Virus record (IMG/VR): IMGVR_UViG_3300036715_001099 | Span: 1 to 53,657 of that record | Reading direction: 5' to 3' (one strand) | Origin: a virus | DNA length: 53,657 nt | Shown: one piece after another, positions 1-6,831 of the stretch | Numbering within the stretch: the stretch's first letter is position 1 | How the letters are laid out: every line of letters starts with the position of its first letter | Program-made: the position numbers and the translations under genes | Notes under the pieces: model-generated | The model's input: only the letters and a program-made list of their open reading frames with translations | Told to the model about the DNA's origin: nothing | Databases searched by the model: none

Positions 1-101
1 AGCGCTAGGCGCCCGCCCGGGCTGCTGCGCCGCGGGCCGCCACCCTGGTATGGGTAGCGGCCCGATCTCGCTCTGGGGAGGCCCTGGCGGGCGCCTAGCG
101 C
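1..101. repeat. GC-rich inverted-repeat element E1 at the window edge
   Basis: A perfect 16-bp inverted repeat (2-17 with 86-101) encloses about 70 GC-rich bases. The interior GCTCTGGGGAGGCCC (70-84) is a weak relative of the dispersed core found at 11222, 24930 and 42957. If the two window ends join, the open reading frame starting at 53425 runs through this element to a TAG at 128-130. No RNA family was recognised. Confidence 0.6.
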
Positions 102-130
102 GGCGAATTGGCCTGGCCCGGGTGCGCTAG

Positions 131-238
131 CGGTAGCTCCGACAAAACAGCCGGGGTGCTGTGCGCTTAGGTTAGGAGGCCACGGCAGCTGGACGCCGCG
201 GTCTTCTGCCCTACCACCCACCATCCCAGGGGCCACCC
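131..238. other. Non-coding leader before the co-chaperonin gene
   Basis: No gene or convincing promoter is visible here. The last bases before the ATG at 239 contain a purine-rich CCAGGGG that can act as a ribosome binding site. Confidence 0.4.
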
Positions 239-598
239 ATGTCGCAGCATCCGAGCCGTGCCGTCCGCCGCGTTGTTCACATCAAGCCGCTCGACGAAGT
301 CGTGTCGACGATCATTATCATCCCTGACAGCGTCAAGAATCCGCCGAGTCGCGGACTTGTGCTGGCCACGGGATCCGACGTCGTGGGATTCAAGTCTGGT
401 GACGAGGTTCTGCTGCGCAAGTTGGAGGGTGAGTACGTCACCGTCCCGGGCCACCCGCGCTTCATCGCCATCGACTTCGATCACATCCTGGCCGTGGTCG
501 AGCCCAATGACATCGCGATCAGCACGGTTTCGGGCAAGACGCCGGAGTACACAGGGAAGGCGGACGAGACCGGGAAGTATGCTGAGGACGAGTCATGA
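239..598 (+). CDS. GroES-like co-chaperonin
   Basis: This 119-residue protein keeps the Cpn10/GroES plan. An N-terminal IKPLDEVVSTIIIIPDS strand matches the GroES PLHDRV region. It is followed by SRGLVLATGSD, FKSGDEVLLRKLEGEYV and a C-terminal ILAVVE like the GroES ending. The mobile-loop segment (about 33-40, VKNPPS) is shorter than in E. coli GroES. By analogy with T4 gp31, it could replace or adjust host GroES when the host GroEL folds phage proteins, perhaps the capsid protein; that role is inferred. A roughly 25-residue charged tail follows the domain. The stop overlaps the next start (ATGA). Confidence 0.72.
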   Translation: MSQHPSRAVRRVVHIKPLDEVVSTIIIIPDSVKNPPSRGLVLATGSDVVGFKSGDEVLLRKLEGEYVTVPGHPRFIAIDFDHILAVVEPNDIAISTVSGKTPEYTGKADETGKYAEDES

Positions 599-891
599 CG
601 TTCCTGGATTTCGTGGAGCAGATCAACCTCGCGCAGGCCAAGACGCCGATGGGCAAGAAGCCGCGAGTCTTCATCGTGTTCCCTGAGACGCTGCCCGGCA
701 AGTTCGCGCGCATTCAGTTTGAGGGGCCGGGCGGTACCGCGAACATCGAAGGCGACATCCTGGACAAGAAGTACATCGGCGGGAAGCCCGCTACAGCCTG
801 CGCATTCGACTGCGAAGAAGCCATGAAGGAGCTCGTTCGAGTTGGGCTGTGCGGCACTGAGGAGCCCTCGCTACTGCACAAGCTCTCATGA
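595..891 (+). CDS. Hypothetical protein, 98 aa
   Basis: The start overlaps the stop of the co-chaperonin gene by four bases and its own stop overlaps the next start, so translation is probably coupled. No family was recognised. The protein is a small soluble mixed alpha/beta type with no signal peptide or membrane segment. Its place just before the DNA-packaging genes is the only functional clue. Confidence 0.7.
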   Translation: MTFLDFVEQINLAQAKTPMGKKPRVFIVFPETLPGKFARIQFEGPGGTANIEGDILDKKYIGGKPATACAFDCEEAMKELVRVGLCGTEEPSLLHKLS

Positions 892-1040
892 CGCGCACGC
901 GGCTCACGTCCATAGTCTTCCGAATCCGCAGGGATAAACTCAAGGTGCTCAAGGCGCTTGCACAGGCCACGCGTATCCGGCAGAGCGAGTATTTACGCGA
1001 AGCGATCGAGGACCTTCTCAAGAAGTACGACGCGGACTGA
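888..1040 (+). CDS. Ribbon-helix-helix (CopG/Arc-like) DNA-binding protein, 50 aa
   Basis: A start ATG at 888 overlaps the previous stop as ATGA and opens a 50-codon frame. The product has a short beta strand (LTSIVFRIRRDKL) followed by two helices, KVLKALAQATRI and RQSEYLREAIEDLLKKY. This is the classic ribbon-helix-helix pattern of CopG/Arc/MetJ dimers, with the typical turn before SEYLREAI. It could be a local repressor or help terminase bind DNA. No operator was identified. Confidence 0.7.
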   Translation: MTRTRLTSIVFRIRRDKLKVLKALAQATRIRQSEYLREAIEDLLKKYDAD

Positions 1041-1140
1041 CCGAGTGGGCGCCCAAAGCGCTCGCCCGGCGTCCCTAAACCGACGTTCAGAGGGTGGAGT
1101 GCCAAGCCACTGCGTATAGGGCTCGCACTCTTCGTACAAC
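1041..1140. other. Short gap before the terminase genes
   Basis: About 100 bases separate the ribbon-helix-helix gene from the terminase small subunit. I see only a short GGGCG/CGCCC hairpin and no promoter with both hexamers. A packaging (cos or pac) site would be plausible here but no diagnostic sequence is visible. Confidence 0.3.
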
Positions 1141-1686
1141 ATGAAGAATCCGACTACCTCACCGACGTGCAAGGTGTGCAATCTTCCTGCCCAAGACCGG
1201 CACGATGTAGAGGTTGAGATCAACAAGGGGCTGTCGCTGTCGAAGGTCGCAGCCTTCATGCTGACCCGCGGATGTCATGCCACCCCGCGCGCAGTCAACA
1301 CTCACCGTCACAAACACATGGGCGTCACCGAGGCAGTCAAGGCGCTCATCGCCAAGAGCCAAGCATCTCAGGAGCTCGTCGCCACTGAGGTCGCCGCGCG
1401 GGTGGCTGACGCGTCCGGTCTGGACGAGGTGTTCAGCATTGCGCGCGAAGTAGCGTTGCAGCTGAAGCCGAAGATCCTATCGGGTTCGTTCTCGATGCAA
1501 GAGGCCATGATCTTCAAGTGGATGCTCGTGGAGATGCGCGAGGCTGTGGTGTCGAAGTCCGAGCTCGTCGACGGCAAGAGGCTGAACATCAGCGACACCG
1601 ACGGGTTATTCGGCTTCCTGGCGATTGGCCACACTCCCGGCTCGCGGCCCACGGAGGCGCGCACCGAGGACGACGATGGAGGCTGA
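1141..1686 (+). CDS. terS: Terminase small subunit (predicted)
   Basis: This 181-residue protein directly precedes the terminase large subunit and overlaps it by 11 bases, the usual place for the small subunit that recognises the packaging site. Residues 10-60 hold CKVCNLPAQDRHDVEVEIN, a GLSLSKVAAFM helix-turn-helix-like segment and AVNTHRHKH, suggesting a small zinc-binding DNA-recognition domain. A long helical middle (about 65-150) would mediate oligomerisation, and the end is acidic (EDDDGG). The assignment rests mainly on position and architecture. Confidence 0.68.
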   Translation: MKNPTTSPTCKVCNLPAQDRHDVEVEINKGLSLSKVAAFMLTRGCHATPRAVNTHRHKHMGVTEAVKALIAKSQASQELVATEVAARVADASGLDEVFSIAREVALQLKPKILSGSFSMQEAMIFKWMLVEMREAVVSKSELVDGKRLNISDTDGLFGFLAIGHTPGSRPTEARTEDDDGG

Positions 1687-3103
1687 TCACAGTGCGCTCA
1701 TGGCTCAACGCCTACTCCTACGCTGGCGCGACGACCCCGTTGCGTTTGCCAAGGAAGCGATGGGCATCAAGGCCATCTACGGACGTCAGGCCGAGATGCT
1801 GCGCGCAGTCGCAGGCAACGACCGGACCGCGGTGCGCTCGGGACACAAGGTCGGCAAGTCCACGAGCGCAGCTGTGCTCGCGTCGTGGTGGGTCGGCACG
1901 CGCAGGAAGGGCCGCGTCGTGATGACGAGCTCGGGCTTTCGCCAGGTGAAGGACATTCTGTGGCGCGAGCTACGACGCATCGTGCGCGAGGCACCACGCG
2001 GGCTCGGCGGCAAGATGTCGCTCGACCCGAGCAGCGGCTGGAAGTTCCGCGATGGGCGCGAAGTCATCGGACTGAGCGCGTCGGAGCCAGAGAAGATCGC
2101 CGGCTACTCGGGCGAAGAGATGCTGTTCATCCTCGACGAAGCATCGGGCATCAACGAGGAAATCTTCGAGGCTCTGGAAGGCAACCGCGCAGCTGACGGC
2201 ACGAAGATAGTGATGTTCAGCAACCCGACGCGTACGAGCGGAACGTTCTACGACGCGTTCAACACAAAGCAGAAGTTCTGGCACCGCATCCACATCAGCA
2301 GCAAGGAGTCTCCCAACGTCACCGGCGAGATGAAGATACCTGGCCTCGCCGGCCCTGGATGGCTCGCGGAGAAGCTCGAGGAGTGGGGCGCTACGAGCTC
2401 CATCTACCAAGTGCGCGTGGAGGGCAACTTCCCAACGCAGGGCTCCAACGCGGTCATCTCGCAGCACCACGTGGAGATGTCGCGCACGAAGCATGAGAGC
2501 AACGTGTTCAGCGGTCCGCTCTCCGTGGGTGTGGACGTTGCGCGCTTCGGCGACGACGAGTCCGTGATCCGCGGCAGACGCGGCAAGAAGGCGCTTCCCG
2601 CTGAGCACCTGGCGCACAACCGCACCGATGAGGTCGCGGACGCTGTGATTCAGTACGTGCGCAAGTGGAAGGGAGCCGAACTCGCCAAGCCGCGCGTCAA
2701 GGTTGACGTGATCGGCGTTGGTGGTGGCGTCGCGGACTACCTGAAGCGGCACTACTCCGGCGAGGTGGAGGTCGTGGAGGTCAACGTCAGCGAGGCCGCC
2801 ACAGCCACCGAGGGCATCGACAAGCACGGCGAGCGCAAGCCGACGTTCAGCAAGCTGCGCGATCAGCTGTGGTTTGCGATCGGTGACTGGCTGAAGGAAG
2901 GCGGAACATACGAAGCCGACGACAAGCTAGATCAGGAGCTCGTCGCCCCGACGTATGGCTTCGACGCGCAAGGTAGGCGGAAGGTGAGCAGCAAGGACGA
3001 GATGCGCAAGATCATCGGCCGCAGCCCTGACAGGGCCGACGCTCTCGGTCTGTGCGTCTACGAGCCGCCCGCGCCGGCGAGGGTCGTGGTGCTGTTCAGC
3101 TGA
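1676..3103 (+). CDS. terL: Terminase large subunit (packaging ATPase and nuclease)
   Basis: The start is placed at ATG 1676, preceded by GAGGA, giving 475 residues; an ATG at 1625 in the same frame would only add residues coded inside terS. Walker A is GHKVGKST (about 56-63), Walker B is FILDEA (151-156), and the coupling motif is MFSNPT (180-185). The C-terminal RNase H-like nuclease shows VGVDVARFGDD (284-294), DVIGVGGGVADYL and a late PDRADALGL carrying a metal-binding aspartate. The enzyme pumps DNA into the prohead through the portal and cuts it at headful or site. Confidence 0.95.
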   Translation: MEADHSALMAQRLLLRWRDDPVAFAKEAMGIKAIYGRQAEMLRAVAGNDRTAVRSGHKVGKSTSAAVLASWWVGTRRKGRVVMTSSGFRQVKDILWRELRRIVREAPRGLGGKMSLDPSSGWKFRDGREVIGLSASEPEKIAGYSGEEMLFILDEASGINEEIFEALEGNRAADGTKIVMFSNPTRTSGTFYDAFNTKQKFWHRIHISSKESPNVTGEMKIPGLAGPGWLAEKLEEWGATSSIYQVRVEGNFPTQGSNAVISQHHVEMSRTKHESNVFSGPLSVGVDVARFGDDESVIRGRRGKKALPAEHLAHNRTDEVADAVIQYVRKWKGAELAKPRVKVDVIGVGGGVADYLKRHYSGEVEVVEVNVSEAATATEGIDKHGERKPTFSKLRDQLWFAIGDWLKEGGTYEADDKLDQELVAPTYGFDAQGRRKVSSKDEMRKIIGRSPDRADALGLCVYEPPAPARVVVLFS

Positions 3104-3184
3104 CAAGACTGGCCGCTGCGTACCGACGGCCTGCGATCGCGCTCTGTGGCGCAATGCAAAGCGGATTGGCCGCCTCGGTGCGAT

Positions 3185-3258
3185 GGTGGGCTGGCGCAGC
3201 GCTGCACCAGACTAGGCGGACCCGAGAGGGGCCGCGGGGTTCGAATCCCCGCCCCACT
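3185..3258 (+). other. tRNA-like remnant: canonical T-arm with acceptor-like pairing
   Basis: GGTTCGAATCC (3238-3248) has the invariant T-loop with a perfect G/C stem (GCGGGG with CCCCGC). GGTGGG (3185-3190) can pair with CCCACT (3253-3258), giving a 12-bp acceptor plus T stack in 74 nt. A proper D-arm and anticodon arm cannot be drawn. Instead GCGG-A-CCC and GGG-G-CCGC form an uninterrupted hairpin. It is more likely a decayed tRNA, a tRNA-derived segment or a chance structure than a working tRNA. Confidence 0.35.
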
Positions 3259-3280
3259 GTTCACATGAAGGAGTGTCACC

Positions 3281-3844
3281 ATGTCGAAGCACGTGAAGCT
3301 GAATCGGAACTACAAGCTGCTCAACGCAGGCGAAAGCTGCGAGCTCTCGGACGCCGAGGCCGGAGTGCTGATCGCCAGCGGCGGGGCCACCGAATGCGCA
3401 GTCCCCGAGGGCAAGCCGCGTAGCCCCGACGCCCCCGCGGAGACTGAGACGGTTCCCCGCGCGGTCGCCGACCAGCTGGCCTCGGAGCTCAGCGAGATCC
3501 AGAAGGACCACGCTGAGCTCTTCGACGCGCACGAGCAGCTGAAGTCCGAGCACGCGCAGCTGACGGCCGAGGGCGTGGACGTGACGCTCGACCCCGCCAC
3601 CGACGCCGTCATGGTCGCGAAGGTCAAGCTCTTCAAGAAGGAGAACCTCAACGCCGAGCTCAAGGACGACGGCCCGACCGCGCTGAACTTCGGCGCCATG
3701 GCCGACGTCGAGGGGAGCAACAAGAACTGGAGCAAGTTCACGCCGACCATGAGCGTGAACATGACGGTCGACAATCCCGGCCCTGCGGCGAAGCTCGCCC
3801 AGGACGCCGAGTACTACGTCTTCTTCGTACCGGTCAAGAAGTAG
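3281..3844 (+). CDS. Hypothetical protein with NAGE-type N-terminal domain, 187 aa
   Basis: Residues 1-40 (HVKLNRNYKLLNAGE, then SDAEAGVLIASGGATE) resemble the N-terminus of the 95-aa protein at 11303, so the two share a small domain. A helical EL/HAELFDAHEQL coiled-coil-like segment (about 62-95) leads to a beta-rich C-terminal domain ending in YYVFFVPVKK, an ending seen in phage proteins of unknown function. A strong GAAGGAG precedes the ATG. It lies between terminase and portal; its role is unknown. Confidence 0.7.
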   Translation: MSKHVKLNRNYKLLNAGESCELSDAEAGVLIASGGATECAVPEGKPRSPDAPAETETVPRAVADQLASELSEIQKDHAELFDAHEQLKSEHAQLTAEGVDVTLDPATDAVMVAKVKLFKKENLNAELKDDGPTALNFGAMADVEGSNKNWSKFTPTMSVNMTVDNPGPAAKLAQDAEYYVFFVPVKK

Positions 3845-3880
3845 TTCACGGGCCCACGGGCCGAGCACTGAGGTCGCGAC

Positions 3881-6082
3881 ATGGCGGACAAGAACATCCT
3901 TCAGCGCGCGATTGAGTGGTTTCGTGGCGCTCCGCCTGACGTGTACGCGCCGAACTCGCTCGGGCCTGTGGGCCAGGCCATCACGGGAGCCCTGCCATAC
4001 GGACTCCCGCCCCAGCGCGGCTCGCGCGAACTTGCTATCGCAGGCAAGCGCGAGCCGTGGCTCTACGCAGTCACGGACAAGATTGGTCGTTCGCTGAGCG
4101 CGGTGCCCTGGCACTTGAGCGTCGCGCGTGACTCCTCGGGCAATGCTGATCCAATGCGTGCTCGGCAGTACAACCGCTTCCGCGCGCAGATCACGAACAC
4201 GTACGAACCGCAGGCTCGCAAGAAGTGGATGCGTGACCTGCGCCGCGAGATGGATCTCGAGCCCGTCTACGCGCACCCTTTGCTGGACCTCTTTGACAGG
4301 CCGAACCCGCTCCAGAGCGGCGTGCAGTTTCGCTCTCTGCTGGCGCGGCACATGGACCTCAGCGGCGAGATCTTCCTCGTGAAGGAGCGCAACGCTTTCG
4401 GGATGCCTGTGCAGCTGTGGCCCGTCCCGAACTTTTGGTGCCGACTGACGCCGTACTACGAGCGAAGTACCTTCATGTTCAGCTACGGCCTGTTCATGAA
4501 GGAACTCGCCGAGACCGAAGTGATATGGATGAAGCACCTGGATCTCGAGAATCCGTATGCTCGCGGCACGGGCGCAGGCTTCGCACTCGCCGACGTGATC
4601 GAGACGTTCAGCTACGCGCTCAAGACCGAGAAGGCGTTCTACTACAACAACGGCGTTCCGCCGATCATCGCCAGCATGGATGGCGCGAATGAGGATCAGG
4701 TCAAGGCCGTTCGCGAAGCCTGGGACCAGCGACACGGAGGCTACTGGAACGCGATGAAGGTGGCATGGGTCAACTTCAAGCTGACCATCGCGCAGCTGAC
4801 GCCCAAGTTCGCCGACTCGCAGATGCTCGAGCAGCAGAACCAGAAGCGCGACACTATCATCCAGATCTACGGCGTGCCGCCTGAGGTTCTCGGCATCGTG
4901 GAGCACAGCAACAAGGCTTCCGCGGTGACATCGAAAGGAATCTACGCTGAGCAGGTACTCGTCCCGCGGCTGGAGGACCAGCGCGAGATCTTCCAGATGC
5001 AACTCGTGCCCGAGTTCGACGACTCGCTGATCCTGGACTACACGTCGCCGATGCAAGACGATCGTGAACAAGACATCGAGACGCTGAGCAAGGTTCCGAA
5101 CGTTCTGAAGGTGAACGAGTGGCGCGGGCTCGGCGGCTTCGACCCTCACGACGACGACTCCGTGGGCGAAAAGATGTACGAGCTCCCTGCGACGGCAGTC
5201 GATCCCGCATCCGTGCAGCCGACCCCGACGTTCTCCGCTCCGAGAGCCCTGCGCGCTGCGCGTGGCGCTCGCTCGGAGGGCGACACAGGTGACCTGAGTA
5301 GCGAAGAGATCGAGCAGATGATTGCGGCGCTGGAGAAGGCCGGAAGCCTCGACGACCTGGCGAGCCTCACGGCCGACACGGTCAAGGACTTCGGCGACAC
5401 CTTCCTCAGTCAGGTGAAGGACTCCTACGCCGACGGCACGGTCCCCGACGCGATGAACATGAAGGACCCCAACGTCAAGGATTACATAGAGGACCAGGCC
5501 GGCGACCGTATCGCGGACATCGACGACACGACGAAGCAGAACCTGCGCGACTACTTGAAGAAGGCTGTTGAAGACGGCAAGAGCATCGACGAGATGATCG
5601 ACGATCTCGAGGCTGACGACAACCTGTCGTTCGGGGACTCGCGCTCGGAGGTCATCGCGCGGACCGAGGTGCTGAGCGCTTCGAACTTCGGTACGCTCGA
5701 GGGCTACCGACAGAGCGGCGTGGTCAGCAAGAAGGGCTGGATGGCCACGCCAGGGAGCGAGGGTAGCCGACCAAGCCACGAGGCGCTGGATGGCACGACC
5801 CTGGACCTGGACGACGAGTTCACGGACACGGCGACGGGCGCGACGGGCCAGCATCCGGGCGGCTTCGACGATCCGAGCAGTGACTGCAACTGCCGATGCT
5901 CGATCTATGCTGTGGTGGATGACCCTGAGACGAAGGCGCTGCGCGTTCACATGAAGCAAGACCATGCGGCGATCTTGGCGCAACGCGCTCCGCACGAGAA
6001 GAAAGTGCAAGCGGCGGCGAGGCGCGGGCTCCAACGCCAGCGCGACTTCGTGGTCCGCGCGCTGAGCAAGCTGTCCAAGTGA
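3881..6082 (+). CDS. Portal protein fused to a Mu gpF-like minor head domain
   Basis: At 733 residues this is clearly longer than a usual portal (400-550). Residues about 50-440 carry portal features: LDLFDRPNPLQSG, LSGEIFLVKERN, the VIWMKHLDLENPYARG segment, and GVPPEVLGIVEHSN with a dodecamer-type stem and crown region. After a linker (about 445-530), residues 560-690 match the MuF/gp7 family: RTEVLSASNFG, KKGWMATPG, HEALDG and an end with HPGGFDD and CNCRCS. The portal part forms the DNA entry ring; MuF domains are minor internal head components. The coding sequence is continuous, so this is a true fusion in the sequence as given. Confidence 0.9.
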   Translation: MADKNILQRAIEWFRGAPPDVYAPNSLGPVGQAITGALPYGLPPQRGSRELAIAGKREPWLYAVTDKIGRSLSAVPWHLSVARDSSGNADPMRARQYNRFRAQITNTYEPQARKKWMRDLRREMDLEPVYAHPLLDLFDRPNPLQSGVQFRSLLARHMDLSGEIFLVKERNAFGMPVQLWPVPNFWCRLTPYYERSTFMFSYGLFMKELAETEVIWMKHLDLENPYARGTGAGFALADVIETFSYALKTEKAFYYNNGVPPIIASMDGANEDQVKAVREAWDQRHGGYWNAMKVAWVNFKLTIAQLTPKFADSQMLEQQNQKRDTIIQIYGVPPEVLGIVEHSNKASAVTSKGIYAEQVLVPRLEDQREIFQMQLVPEFDDSLILDYTSPMQDDREQDIETLSKVPNVLKVNEWRGLGGFDPHDDDSVGEKMYELPATAVDPASVQPTPTFSAPRALRAARGARSEGDTGDLSSEEIEQMIAALEKAGSLDDLASLTADTVKDFGDTFLSQVKDSYADGTVPDAMNMKDPNVKDYIEDQAGDRIADIDDTTKQNLRDYLKKAVEDGKSIDEMIDDLEADDNLSFGDSRSEVIARTEVLSASNFGTLEGYRQSGVVSKKGWMATPGSEGSRPSHEALDGTTLDLDDEFTDTATGATGQHPGGFDDPSSDCNCRCSIYAVVDDPETKALRVHMKQDHAAILAQRAPHEKKVQAAARRGLQRQRDFVVRALSKLSK

Positions 6083-6088
6083 GGCAAC

Positions 6089-6289
6089 ATGAAAGTCACG
6101 AACGACGTGCGCGTGCAGCGGCAAGCGGAGAAGGACGGTCCGTGGATGGACGTCCTCTACTGTTCTGAGGTCCACGCGCAGAGTGCCACGCACGTCGGTC
6201 CTGACGGCGACGAGGTGTTGGTTGGCGTGGCGTTCCGTGTGATGGACCAGGCGACGTGGACCGAAGTTCCCATCGTGGAGGCATCTTGA
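6089..6289 (+). CDS. Hypothetical protein, 66 aa
   Basis: This small protein begins six bases after the portal stop with GAGGCAAC as ribosome binding site. It looks like a compact beta-sheet protein (VGVAFRVMDQATWTEVPIV) without membrane segments. No family was recognised. Its stop overlaps the TTG start of the next gene. Confidence 0.6.
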   Translation: MKVTNDVRVQRQAEKDGPWMDVLYCSEVHAQSATHVGPDGDEVLVGVAFRVMDQATWTEVPIVEAS

Positions 6290-6558
6290 AGATCACGTCC
6301 GAGTTGCAGGCGCAGCAGATGCGTCCCGACGGTTACTGGTTTGAGATCGCCAGCGCGATCGAGGTCGACGCCGAGGCGGGCCTGGCCACGCTCGCCGGCC
6401 CCACGGGCGCCGTCGCTCAGGCGGGCATTTACCGCGTCGTGGACGCCGCGACGGGCGAGGTGCTGGCCGCAACGAGCTTCACCGCGAATGTGAAGGCCCC
6501 GGAACCTGACCACGCAGTTTCGCCTCTCAGTGCAGGCACTACGGAGCCGACGAAGTGA
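6286..6558 (+). CDS. Hypothetical protein, 90 aa (TTG start)
   Basis: The start is set at TTG 6286. GGAGG ends five bases upstream and TTGA overlaps the previous stop; an in-frame ATG at 6256 has no ribosome binding site and lies inside the previous gene. The product begins KITSELQAQQM and has a beta-rich middle (FEIASAIEVDAEAGLATL, IYRVVDAATGEVLAATSF). It is similar in style to the preceding small protein. No function is assigned. Confidence 0.6.
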   Translation: MKITSELQAQQMRPDGYWFEIASAIEVDAEAGLATLAGPTGAVAQAGIYRVVDAATGEVLAATSFTANVKAPEPDHAVSPLSAGTTEPTK

Positions 6559-6830
6559 AGACGATTCCAACGCTCGAGGACGAAGTGATGCGACTCGCCG
6601 CGCTGAATTGGTGCGGGAAGCTCGAGGTGAAATGGGAGTCAGGTAATATTCGCAGCGCCAGGAAGACCAACCGGGGCTACGTACGACACGATCACCTCGG
6701 CGCTGCGGTCGTAGTACTCGAGGAGTTGAGCACCCTGCGCGGTGCTCGCTTCTTCGGCGACACAACCATCGAGTTCTTTGACGGGACCACGAGCATGACC
6801 GTGGTGACCGAGTCTGTCAGGGTGAAGTGA
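6555..6830 (+). CDS. Hypothetical protein, 91 aa (GTG start)
   Basis: A GTG start overlaps the previous stop as GTGA. The product has an N-terminal helix (TLEDEVMRLAALNWCGKL) and a beta-rich C-terminus (FFGDTTIEFFDGTTSMTVVTESV). No family was recognised. It is the third of three small genes between the portal and the protease. Confidence 0.58.
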   Translation: MKTIPTLEDEVMRLAALNWCGKLEVKWESGNIRSARKTNRGYVRHDHLGAAVVVLEELSTLRGARFFGDTTIEFFDGTTSMTVVTESVRVK

Positions 6831-6831
6831 C

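Noticed and set aside
1-101. HDV-like or other self-cleaving ribozyme in the GC-rich elements
   Set aside because: Size and GC content were suggestive, but I could not match the conserved core and P1.1 or catalytic cytosine context of known ribozymes.
1625-1675. Upstream ATG start for the terminase large subunit
   Set aside because: It adds 17 low-complexity Arg/Pro/Thr residues coded inside the small subunit gene; ATG 1676 has a binding site.
3185-3258. A functional tRNA gene
   Set aside because: T-arm and acceptor-like pairing exist, but no D-arm or anticodon arm can be drawn; the middle forms a different hairpin.
3212-6193. A 993-residue open frame on the minus strand
   Set aside because: It is the antisense shadow of the portal gene, Arg/Val/Leu/His-rich with no motif and no binding site. 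High GC makes long shadow frames common.
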